Positions 17,860 through 27,140 of a stretch of 64,000 nt of DNA are shown here, in pieces. The stretch lies in the IMG/VR virus record IMGVR_UViG_3300021378_000009, positions 38,518-102,517 of that record. One strand, written 5' to 3'. The notes beneath the pieces are model-generated. The model ran no database searches, was not told where the DNA came from, and was given only the letters and a program-made list of their open reading frames with translations. Source of the DNA: a virus. Position numbers and translations under genes: made by a program. Every line of letters begins with the position of its first letter. Position 1 is the first letter of the stretch.

Positions 17860-20800
17860 TGTCAACAATAGCAGGAACTTCTGGAAGTGCAAGCAGGCTA
17901 AATAAAAAAAGTTTATTTACTAAAAATAGAAATAGATATAACTTACAATTAAGCTCTCATGAAAAAGAAATAAATAACTTCTTAGATAGCAATAAAAGTA
18001 CTGATATTATTGACTTTAGTGACTTAAATAGTAAAGACTTATCAAGATTTTTAAAAAGAATTGATGATTATGATAGTTTTTTTAGTACAGCACAACTTGA
18101 AAATATTGACTTTTCTAAATTTGAAGAGCATGTTTTTTTTGACTCTGCAGTAAGCAAAGTTATTAATTCTTATGATAGAATATACAATGATTATCCGTAT
18201 GACAAAGATTATTTTGCAAATATTGATTACTTTTCAAAGATTGACGGATATACAAACTATATACTTAAAAACAACTTCAAAAGATACTTTGGTTATTTAA
18301 ATTTTACTTCAAATATTAAAGTTACAATAAAGAATCAAAGAGGATTTTATTTAAATGATCACTCCAAGCGAGACGTTGGCTTTCTAGATCCTAAAAAAAG
18401 AAAATTTTCATTTAACTTTTGGTTGTTGTTAGAAGAAACAAATACACTGTCATCTAGCAATAATCAAGTTTTATTTAAGCACTTTAGTAATTCAAACAAT
18501 AATGAGTCTGGTTTTATATGTTATCTTTCTAGAGAATCAAATGGATCAGACTTTGATTATTTTATTAACTTTTTATTGATCAATAATGGAGTTTCTATTG
18601 GAAAAAAGTCATTAGTAGTCAAAGAATCAATATTTACAAGTAATGAATGGCAATCAAAAACTAAAAAGCAAAAATTTAAAAATATTCACATTTCAGTTGA
18701 AAATGTGAATGATACAAGAAGCATAAAATTTTTCATTAATTGCCATGAATTGACTAGCACTAATATTAACAATACATCTACAAAGCTTCCTGTAGAAAAT
18801 TTTAGTAGTAATTTTAGTTCAATATCAAATAATTTTGTAATTGGTAATAGCGAAAGCTTAACTTTTAATAGCATAGACTTTAATAACTTAAACAATATAG
18901 GCATAGATGATTTTAAATACTTTTTTAAGAAAACAAGCAAAAAACAGACTGTTAAGTATATGAAAAAGTCTATATATTCTCAAAAAGGTTTAGCATTATA
19001 TTTAAAGTTTAATGAACCTGGAGGAAATCATAACAATAATAATATCACGTTAGATAGCTCTGGCAATAAACTTCATGGTCTTATTTTAAATAATGACAAT
19101 ACAGCAATAAATGATACTAGTAACTATAGAGATAATAGTATAAGTCCAATTGTACATGAAAGAAAAGAACCTTCACTTTTTGCAAGCTTTCAAGAAAACA
19201 TTACAGAATTTGAAAATCTCATAGTTTTAGCAAAAAAATATGATAATATAAACCCAAATATTATATTTAAGCTTTTTCCAAAACATTATTTTGTTGAAAG
19301 TAGTGAATTACAAAATATGTCGTTATATGTAGAGACATCAAACTATGCCCCAGCAAATACAGGTGTAGGTATAGACAAAAAAAGTAATACGCTTATAACA
19401 AATATACTCATTATGTGGGCTAGATTTTTTGATAGTTTAAAGTGTTATGTTGATTCTTTAAGCGAAATAATTAATTTATCATATGACACAATTAATAAAG
19501 ATGTTAATTTAGGTATAATATTACCTTTGCTATGTAAAAGAAGCGGATTTGATTTTAGAGAAATACTACCTAGTCCTTTAAAAAGTAAACTTGATGGCGA
19601 AAACTTAACTTTTGAAGATATAAAATCAGAAAAAACATTAAGACAAATACAGAATATTTTATGGAAGAGACTTCTAATAAATAGTAAGGCTTTTTTAGAA
19701 AGCAAAGGAACAAAAAATTCAATAAAAAATATTTTTCATAGCTTTGGTGTGCCTTTCGATAAATTTGTCAACATAAGAGAGTTTTCTAGCAACAATATTA
19801 TTTCAAATCTTGAAAATTTTAAAGTAATAGAAAAAAACATAAATACAATTTCTTTTTTTAATGAAAAACTTTCTTCTATAACACCTACGTACTCAAGTGA
19901 AAATAGCTTTTCAAATAATAGACCCTTCTTAGAAATTAAAAGCGTAAGATACGACAATCAATATTCATTTGATAGTGATAGAGATAAAGATATTATATTG
20001 GCCCAACATATAACGACTGGATTACCTGATGATTGGTCGTTTGAACTTTTTTTAACTTACAATAAATTACTATTAAGAAAAATAAACAATAAACAGAGCA
20101 TAATCAGGATAAACGATAACAATTCGCCTGTTTTTAATTTACAAGCTGAAAGATCAAATTCTGAGAAAGATAAGTTTGATATTACACTTAAGTTTATACC
20201 TTACACAGGTAGTATAGAAAAGCAAATACTAATAAATGATATTGACTTATTTGAAGGAATAAAATATGTTAACATCTCACACAAGTTAACAAAAATTGAT
20301 GGAAATAGTAAAATATATCAAACTGATCTTTATATAAAAGATTACGGATTTGTCAATAATGGGAGGATATTAGCAAAAAACTCTATTGTTTTAAACTATG
20401 GAGAAACAATTCCTATATTAAAAGACAAAAACAACATAGATGTTCAAATAGGAAACTATAAATATAGTGATAATCCTGGAGGTCTAGGTAATATTGTAGA
20501 TACAAACTTTGACGGTGATATATGTGGTATTAGAATATGGAAAAAAAGTTTATCTGATAGTGAAATAAGTTCTCATTATAGTGATATTAACAACGTAGGC
20601 ACTGATGATTTAGAAATCGACAAAGACTTAATTGTTGATGGAGTTGTAAAATTTGAAATTGATGATAGTGATATTGTTACAACTCAAACAGATAAGACTG
20701 TAACATTTAAAAACTTTAAAATATTTAAAAAAGTATTAAATAATAACATAGAAGAGGATATAAATTCTTTAAAATTAAAAATAAACAATACGACTAGTGA

Positions 20801-21434
20801 TTTAAAAAATACAAATAAATCTGCAGCGTCTTATAGTAAGATAACTTCCTATAAAATAGATGAACCTTCACTAGAAAATGGATTTAATATAGTAAGTTAC
20901 AAAGAAGAAGAAAATAAAAATTTTAACAATAGGTTTGAAAAATTTCCATCTTATTCAACATTAGAAAATTTTGACAACGTTAAAGACGCAAGAGTATCTA
21001 TTGAAGTATCTTCAGCTAAGTTTTTAAACGAAGATATATCTAGAATGTTATCTTCTTTGAATGATTATACAAACGACTTAATGGTATCTTCTAATTTGTA
21101 TTCATATAGATATAATTCTTTAGATAATAAAAGAAATCAGTATTTTAAGTTATTAGAAAAAGAAATAAACAATAAAACATTAATGAATTTTTTTAAGTAT
21201 TTTGACAATGCTTTAAGTAACATAATAAAAGAGTCAATACCTAATAAAGTTGGATTTCTAGGATTTAACTACGTTTATGAGTCTCACATACTTGAAAGAA
21301 GTAAGTATGAGTATAAAATGTCTGATAGTCGTCTGGCTATTAATGATGAAAACAAATATAATCATAATAGAGAGTTGCCAAATGTGTATCGCAATAAAGA
21401 GTATAAAAACAATAGAGTTCTCTCTGAAAAATGA
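17859..21434 (+). CDS. Large baseplate protein with LamG domain, gp7-like by position
   Basis: 1191 residues; T4 gp7, which also follows gp6, has 1032. Residues about 175-345 have the pattern of a concanavalin/LamG sandwich (KFSFNFWLLLEE, NIHISVENVND, FVIGNSESL). A second such domain near residue 800-910 ends in CGIRIWKKSLSDSEI. Between them a helical part with IMWARFFDSLKCYVDSLSEI and FLESKGTKNSIKNIFHSFG is of the type found in baseplate wedge proteins of distant T4 relatives. The LamG domains may bind glycans or be structural. Function as a wedge subunit is inferred from order and the middle domain. Confidence 0.66.
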   Translation: MSTIAGTSGSASRLNKKSLFTKNRNRYNLQLSSHEKEINNFLDSNKSTDIIDFSDLNSKDLSRFLKRIDDYDSFFSTAQLENIDFSKFEEHVFFDSAVSKVINSYDRIYNDYPYDKDYFANIDYFSKIDGYTNYILKNNFKRYFGYLNFTSNIKVTIKNQRGFYLNDHSKRDVGFLDPKKRKFSFNFWLLLEETNTLSSSNNQVLFKHFSNSNNNESGFICYLSRESNGSDFDYFINFLLINNGVSIGKKSLVVKESIFTSNEWQSKTKKQKFKNIHISVENVNDTRSIKFFINCHELTSTNINNTSTKLPVENFSSNFSSISNNFVIGNSESLTFNSIDFNNLNNIGIDDFKYFFKKTSKKQTVKYMKKSIYSQKGLALYLKFNEPGGNHNNNNITLDSSGNKLHGLILNNDNTAINDTSNYRDNSISPIVHERKEPSLFASFQENITEFENLIVLAKKYDNINPNIIFKLFPKHYFVESSELQNMSLYVETSNYAPANTGVGIDKKSNTLITNILIMWARFFDSLKCYVDSLSEIINLSYDTINKDVNLGIILPLLCKRSGFDFREILPSPLKSKLDGENLTFEDIKSEKTLRQIQNILWKRLLINSKAFLESKGTKNSIKNIFHSFGVPFDKFVNIREFSSNNIISNLENFKVIEKNINTISFFNEKLSSITPTYSSENSFSNNRPFLEIKSVRYDNQYSFDSDRDKDIILAQHITTGLPDDWSFELFLTYNKLLLRKINNKQSIIRINDNNSPVFNLQAERSNSEKDKFDITLKFIPYTGSIEKQILINDIDLFEGIKYVNISHKLTKIDGNSKIYQTDLYIKDYGFVNNGRILAKNSIVLNYGETIPILKDKNNIDVQIGNYKYSDNPGGLGNIVDTNFDGDICGIRIWKKSLSDSEISSHYSDINNVGTDDLEIDKDLIVDGVVKFEIDDSDIVTTQTDKTVTFKNFKIFKKVLNNNIEEDINSLKLKINNTTSDLKNTNKSAASYSKITSYKIDEPSLENGFNIVSYKEEENKNFNNRFEKFPSYSTLENFDNVKDARVSIEVSSAKFLNEDISRMLSSLNDYTNDLMVSSNLYSYRYNSLDNKRNQYFKLLEKEINNKTLMNFFKYFDNALSNIIKESIPNKVGFLGFNYVYESHILERSKYEYKMSDSRLAINDENKYNHNRELPNVYRNKEYKNNRVLSEK

Positions 21435-21443
21435 GGTTAAATT

Positions 21444-22604
21444 ATGACGTATAGTCCGAGTTATGTAAAAATAAATAAAGACACAGCTTTTATTGAAGGT
21501 AATAACATTATTGTAAATAATGTACAAAACACTAATAAAAGAAAAAGTTTAGAAAAAAACATAATAAAAGATGGAAATATAAGAATAGACATCTCACCAG
21601 GATGTAATTTTTCTAAAGTTTTTGACAATGATATAAGAAACGAAGTGTCAAGCCAAAACTCTATATTAAGAAATTCAAACTATGTCCAAATTTCAGAAAA
21701 TGAAGAAAAGTTTTATTTAGAAGATAAAACAGGCTTAATTTATCCTTTTCATGATAGTACAAATGTTTTTGATGATAAGCCTGAAGAAAAAAGAATCAAT
21801 AGACAAGTTAAAATAAAACACATGTATCCAATTGGTCTTATAAGTAATGAATATCATATATATCAAAATTCTGATATTTATAAAGATATTAGCGATGAAA
21901 TTAATTATCTAATAAATACAACAAACGAGGATGATGTATACCTTTATCCGTTTTCCATAAATGACTTCGATATAAATAAGAATGGTGCAAATATAGATAT
22001 TTTTGAAAGAATATCTGAGATCAAACGAAGTATATTGAATGAATATAATATTAGAGGATTTAAAGCAAGCTTTGGTAATTTCTTTGATGTAAGAAGAAGA
22101 TCTATAACAATAGCAAATAATATAAACAAGCATGATATTCAAAAAAACATTGAAGTTTTTTTAGATAGAGGCGAAGATGATGATTTGTATTCAAGAGATG
22201 TTTATCAAAAAAAAGGAAAATTTTCAAACTCTACATTTAATGATATACAAGTAACAACTTTTGAAAAAGACGTATTAGATGAAAAAACCCTAGAAAGTCA
22301 ACAACTATTATATATTTCAAATGACTCTCAAGATTTGTCACCTTTTATTGATAGAGACGGTATTAGATTTAAAGAAGAAACAAAGATGGGTAAAGAAAGA
22401 CATCAGATTTCTGGTGATTTAAAAAATCATTTCTCATATGATCTCAATGGAAGCAATAGTCCTGATAATTGGGATTTCGCTTCAATCGAATATAGTAATG
22501 ATACTTATGAAGATGGAAAAGTTTATAGTTCACAAGGAAGAGACTTTGATTATAGTATAAGTAATGGGATTGACTCAATAGCATTTTATGGAGAATTAGA
22601 TTAA
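21444..22604 (+). CDS. Tail/baseplate structural protein, unknown function
   Basis: 386 residues, preceded by GAGG. No domain is recognised in the body, which is rich in Asn, Asp, Ile and Lys. The C-terminus, RDFDYSISNGIDSIAFYGEL, resembles an ending I recall from marine phage structural proteins (FDY, then GTDSIAFxGLL). The next gene has a related internal GGVDSIAYNFSL. The stop and the next start overlap by one base, so the pair is co-translated and probably assembles together. Location inside the baseplate block is the main support for a virion role. Confidence 0.55.
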   Translation: MTYSPSYVKINKDTAFIEGNNIIVNNVQNTNKRKSLEKNIIKDGNIRIDISPGCNFSKVFDNDIRNEVSSQNSILRNSNYVQISENEEKFYLEDKTGLIYPFHDSTNVFDDKPEEKRINRQVKIKHMYPIGLISNEYHIYQNSDIYKDISDEINYLINTTNEDDVYLYPFSINDFDINKNGANIDIFERISEIKRSILNEYNIRGFKASFGNFFDVRRRSITIANNINKHDIQKNIEVFLDRGEDDDLYSRDVYQKKGKFSNSTFNDIQVTTFEKDVLDEKTLESQQLLYISNDSQDLSPFIDRDGIRFKEETKMGKERHQISGDLKNHFSYDLNGSNSPDNWDFASIEYSNDTYEDGKVYSSQGRDFDYSISNGIDSIAFYGELD

Positions 22605-25600
22605 TGCCAAAAATAAGATCAGGAATAAAAAATCCATATACTAAAAGTGGATCTGTAACTAAGACATTTAAAAATGTTATTAAAGAACATGATTCTAATC
22701 AAGGTTTTTATCCAACAAATAAATTTACAACCGGCTTTAAACTAGATGATTTCAATCAAATATTTGATGATACTAATACTATAGATACAACTAGCAAGTC
22801 TGTTAATCATGTTTTCGGCATTGAATCTACTTACAAATCGACAAACAATAAATTAATACATTCGCCAAGTACTTTTGATACTAATGATGACTTTTTAGTT
22901 ACAAAAGAAGTAGAAATAGAAAACTATGACAATACACTACCTAAAAATAATTTTTCTATACAATACACTCCGTATGTAGACAACTATTTAAATACAAACA
23001 ATAACAGTTTAACAAACATTCAAAATTCAGCTTTTGATGAATCATCATACAATGTTAGTGATCAAGTTTCTATTGAGATAGAACTAAACTTTGATGCTCC
23101 CGCTATTTTACAAAACAATGAATTTTATGTAGATGATTTTACAAAAAAAGTTGACAGTATCTCTTTTGATAATGGATCAACAAAGTGGATAGCAAAAAAT
23201 AATCCTGTCGCATACTTCAACTTCAAAGAAAAATCTTGGGAATATGTTTTAAATTCTCATGAAGCAAATCCACCGAATACTAATACATACAACACAGATA
23301 GTTTAGTAAACGAAGCTGTGTCTAAAAGTAATATAGGATTTAGTCCTAGCTATAATCCATATAAAAGTAACTACAAAGTTAACACCATAGGTGTCCCTTG
23401 TTTTAACTCAAAATTTCCAATTGGTGAACAGTGGTATGCAAGTGAAGATACTTTATTAAAAATGTCTGATTATATTACTAATGATTTTATACTAGAAAAA
23501 GTAATATTTGTATGTAATAAAACTACTTCTAAATGTCAGAAAAACAATTATAAAGTATACGATGGTAGCAATAATGAAATAAGTATTACAAATACATACG
23601 AGCAAAACAATCAAATGTATTATCTTTCTAATTCTTTAAACTTTTTTATTTTAAATCAGAAAACCGAGCAATTTAACCCATACTCTTTCTGGGAAGGCTC
23701 TGGTTTTGATAGCGAAAAAAAGTATATTAATAATATGTTTTTTGACAAGTCTGGATCTGATACTTCTTTAAACTTAAAAACCTCTGTTGTTAATGACTAC
23801 ATTGGCGGAAATTCTATAGACAAAGGATATTATATTTATGACAATTCTTCTCTTTATAATGGACAAGTAGGTGAAAAAGAAAAAAGTTTAACAACTAAGT
23901 CCTCAGCTAGAGAAATAGTATCAGTAAATAACTTTTTTATATACAATAAAAACTTTGGTAATCAAGAAACTGTATCTCTTTTAAATAAAATAAAAAACGA
24001 AGATTATATTGACAACAGTCTAGAGATTGTAAACAATGATGATATAAACTTTGAAAATCAAAAACTAGAAATTAGTAGTGATTGTAAAATCCCAAATGCT
24101 TCTAATATTCATTCAACACACTTCCTATATATTAATAATAATTCTACTAAAGTTTATTCATCAAATTACCTTGGTGGAAGAGATTTACAAAGTAACGACT
24201 TTGGAAGAAACTTTTTTAATAGAAGATCTTCAAAAATAGATACTAGTTCAACTTTTACTGTAGATAATAATGAAATTACAGAGTTAAAAAATAAGTTCTA
24301 TAAATCTCCATATATCCTTAAGCCTGAAGACAAATTGATATTTGGAGTTAACTCTTATACAAATGGAAATATATTACCTTATATTCTCATGTTAGAAAAG
24401 TCTGTAAAAGTTGTTTTAGTTGGTAGACATGTTGTTAATGATAAAAAGAAAATAAATAAAAAGCAAAGTATAATTTCGAATAATGTTATAAAAACTGTGA
24501 TAAGTGAACCAATTTGTGATGAATGGGATGTAGTACCTACTGAAAGCATTTATAATGGCATTTATGACAATATATACAACAATGAAGATAGATATACAAC
24601 TCAAGGCAAAATCCTTGATAGAGAAGTATATGGCAAAGTTTCTTCTAAACAATTTGGATCATTCAATAACACTGTAAAATTATTTTCTGATGAAGAAAAA
24701 GTTATTTATGATACTGTAATGCCTAATACTTTATCATATTACAAAAACTCTGGTAATATATCAACAAGCTTTGATAATATCAGACTATCATATGAGGAAG
24801 ATTCAAATCATAATAATAGTAATCATCAATGGATAAACAGTTATCCTTTTGAAGACAGATTTAAGTCTATACATGAAAAAAGAGATGTATCATTAGATCT
24901 AAAAGATAGTGGAATTAACAAGTTTAATATAAAAGTTGATAAATATTTTTTGCCTAATGAATGCTTCCAGTATTATAAAAAAGATACAAAGTTTGGATCG
25001 TATGAAAGTGGAACTATTTTAAAAAATATAAGAGGGTATATAGAAACTGAAACATTGACTGACGAGTCTATACTGTACTATCTTGATCAAGGGAAAAGTA
25101 TATCAACTGCAGTCCCAACCAATGTGTTTGCTGACGTATTGATTAATAATAACATCCCATATATCATCAGAATGCAAGGTGATATATTTGATATAGAAAA
25201 AGATTTTGTTGGTGAAGGTCAAATGCCAGATACTTTAAAAGCTAATTCTGGAAGAATAGTTTTTTATAATACAAATATAGAATCTGATTCTGATATTACT
25301 TTTAATTTTAAGAACATAGCAAATCCTAACTCTGAATATCAAAAATTCTTACCATATAAAATTATTGCAAGGTTAGGTTCTACTCAGTCTGGAAATATTG
25401 ATAGAAATTCTTCACAAACAACAAGCGCTAGTTTTACTAATACTTATGACTTTTCACACAATTTATCAGGTGGCGTAGACTCTATTGCTTACAATTTTAG
25501 TTTAAATGCTTCTAGTAACAATAGTAACGAAGGATACTATCCTCTTTTAGAAAACACAACTGTATTAGGATATGATTCAAATGACTTTTATCAACCTGAT

Positions 25601-25984
25601 GTTTTAGAAAAGCTAAACAAAGTATTTTTTGGGTTTGAAAAAGTAAAAGGTAAAAGTTATCGTCATTATCCTTTAATTGGTCATGATGGATGGAAATATG
25701 GAATATATAACAGCAAAAAAACAAGTTTATCATACAACTTTAATTGGAAGTCATATGGACAATTTAAAGACAAGAGCTATGGATCAATAAATACAACTTT
25801 ATATAGAAACGATAGTGATATTGAGTGGCCTATAGTTAAAAAGTTTATAAATAAAAATTATTACTCAGTAAATAATCAAGACAGTAGTATTACAACAACC
25901 TTTAATAAAGACTATCATGCTAGAAGTAATTACCCATTTATAGAAAATAGTATCGATTCATTATCTGGATATTATACTTCTTGA
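22604..25984 (+). CDS. Large tail/baseplate structural protein, unknown function
   Basis: 1126 residues. The segment KSPYILKPEDKLIFGVNSY near residue 565, followed by KSVKVVLVGRHV, resembles a beta domain I recall from structural proteins of large marine phages. Further on are FVGEGQMPDTLKANSG and a late GGVDSIAYNFSL that echoes the C-terminus of the preceding protein. The Tyr-, Asn- and Ser-rich composition suggests beta structure without transmembrane parts. Candidate for a baseplate arm, tail spike or fibre connector. It starts within the stop of the preceding gene. No enzymatic motif is visible. Confidence 0.55.
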   Translation: MPKIRSGIKNPYTKSGSVTKTFKNVIKEHDSNQGFYPTNKFTTGFKLDDFNQIFDDTNTIDTTSKSVNHVFGIESTYKSTNNKLIHSPSTFDTNDDFLVTKEVEIENYDNTLPKNNFSIQYTPYVDNYLNTNNNSLTNIQNSAFDESSYNVSDQVSIEIELNFDAPAILQNNEFYVDDFTKKVDSISFDNGSTKWIAKNNPVAYFNFKEKSWEYVLNSHEANPPNTNTYNTDSLVNEAVSKSNIGFSPSYNPYKSNYKVNTIGVPCFNSKFPIGEQWYASEDTLLKMSDYITNDFILEKVIFVCNKTTSKCQKNNYKVYDGSNNEISITNTYEQNNQMYYLSNSLNFFILNQKTEQFNPYSFWEGSGFDSEKKYINNMFFDKSGSDTSLNLKTSVVNDYIGGNSIDKGYYIYDNSSLYNGQVGEKEKSLTTKSSAREIVSVNNFFIYNKNFGNQETVSLLNKIKNEDYIDNSLEIVNNDDINFENQKLEISSDCKIPNASNIHSTHFLYINNNSTKVYSSNYLGGRDLQSNDFGRNFFNRRSSKIDTSSTFTVDNNEITELKNKFYKSPYILKPEDKLIFGVNSYTNGNILPYILMLEKSVKVVLVGRHVVNDKKKINKKQSIISNNVIKTVISEPICDEWDVVPTESIYNGIYDNIYNNEDRYTTQGKILDREVYGKVSSKQFGSFNNTVKLFSDEEKVIYDTVMPNTLSYYKNSGNISTSFDNIRLSYEEDSNHNNSNHQWINSYPFEDRFKSIHEKRDVSLDLKDSGINKFNIKVDKYFLPNECFQYYKKDTKFGSYESGTILKNIRGYIETETLTDESILYYLDQGKSISTAVPTNVFADVLINNNIPYIIRMQGDIFDIEKDFVGEGQMPDTLKANSGRIVFYNTNIESDSDITFNFKNIANPNSEYQKFLPYKIIARLGSTQSGNIDRNSSQTTSASFTNTYDFSHNLSGGVDSIAYNFSLNASSNNSNEGYYPLLENTTVLGYDSNDFYQPDVLEKLNKVFFGFEKVKGKSYRHYPLIGHDGWKYGIYNSKKTSLSYNFNWKSYGQFKDKSYGSINTTLYRNDSDIEWPIVKKFINKNYYSVNNQDSSITTTFNKDYHARSNYPFIENSIDSLSGYYTS

Positions 25985-26025
25985 TATTTAACTTATAATG
26001 TATAAAAAGTAGAAGAAAGAAAAGC

Positions 26026-27126
26026 ATGTCAGGTATACTAGATAAAAAATCAAGATTTATAGACTACATTTTAACTGAAAATGGTAGAAGTCAGATTCAA
26101 GATAATGACATTAGGTTTTACTATGCGACATTTAGCGACAAAAGCATTGTTTATAAAGAAAAAGATATAACATCTGTAGATGATAAAATAAACATATCAG
26201 AAGAAAAGTTATATTTACCCTTTGAGTCTTTCTCTAGTGAGTGTGACTATATAAATAGTGAATTTGACTTAAAGAAAGAGATTTCTTTTAACGATGATGC
26301 TAATATTAACTTAACTCAGATTGATATTTCTTTTGACAATGCTGTTACTGAAGTTTCTATTAATAGTTCTATTGGAGAGAAGTTAATAAATATAAATTAC
26401 TTAGAAACAAGAAGACCTAGCAAAAAAACAGGAATAAGTTTTGTTGATAGTGATACAATAGTTAAAAAAGATTCGTTTAAAATATTGAACAATCCAGGAA
26501 AGAAATATCCAACTATTAATAAAAAAAGTATAAATCTTGAAAAAACAAATTCAATAACAACTGATAAGAGATTCTCTAGAAAAACCAACTTTAAAAGGCT
26601 TATCCCAGAGAACATTGATGGTACAAAGCTTTATGATGAAATAGATACAAACTTTTATTTTGAAAAAGAAGTTAATGAAAATCTAGTTTTAAAAAGTTAC
26701 AATAAAGATGTAGATATTAATGAAAACAATACAGCTGAAGAAGCTATTTTAAAAACTATAAATAGTTTAATGAATAATAAAGATATAGATAAGAAAGTTT
26801 ACGAAGTATCAAACAGTAATAAAGATGACATGTATATTTTGAGTATGTCTGAGTTTTTTGAAAAAACTTCTGGAGATTCTAAAGAGTTAGAAAAGAATAA
26901 GTTACATTTCATTGATCTTGGTGAAGTATATGACAAATCAAATGGCAAAACAAAACAAGTGTATCTAATAGGTAAAATTATAAATACTAAAAATTATGAC
27001 AATATAGAAAATGATATTGTATTTAATTTTAACAACGGAACAATACAGAGTAATATAATAAACAAGAGTTTTATAATTTCTAACTATTATAGCTTTTTAT
27101 GTATGTTTACACTGATTGCTGAATAA
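26026..27126 (+). CDS. Virion structural protein of the LTExGR N-terminal family, member 1
   Basis: 366 residues. The N-terminus SRFIDYILTENGRSQI followed by DIRFYYATFSDKSIVY matches the start of the protein at 37310 (IIVDAVLTEKGRELL, then FKISKFSCSDDEVDYT). This N-terminal unit occurs in several virion proteins of marine phages. The rest is an Asn/Lys/Asp-rich region with no further similarity that I can see. The 41-bp gap upstream contains TATAAT-like runs but no convincing promoter. Likely a baseplate or tail component. Confidence 0.58.
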   Translation: MSGILDKKSRFIDYILTENGRSQIQDNDIRFYYATFSDKSIVYKEKDITSVDDKINISEEKLYLPFESFSSECDYINSEFDLKKEISFNDDANINLTQIDISFDNAVTEVSINSSIGEKLININYLETRRPSKKTGISFVDSDTIVKKDSFKILNNPGKKYPTINKKSINLEKTNSITTDKRFSRKTNFKRLIPENIDGTKLYDEIDTNFYFEKEVNENLVLKSYNKDVDINENNTAEEAILKTINSLMNNKDIDKKVYEVSNSNKDDMYILSMSEFFEKTSGDSKELEKNKLHFIDLGEVYDKSNGKTKQVYLIGKIINTKNYDNIENDIVFNFNNGTIQSNIINKSFIISNYYSFLCMFTLIAE

Positions 27127-27140
27127 ATTGTGAGATAATA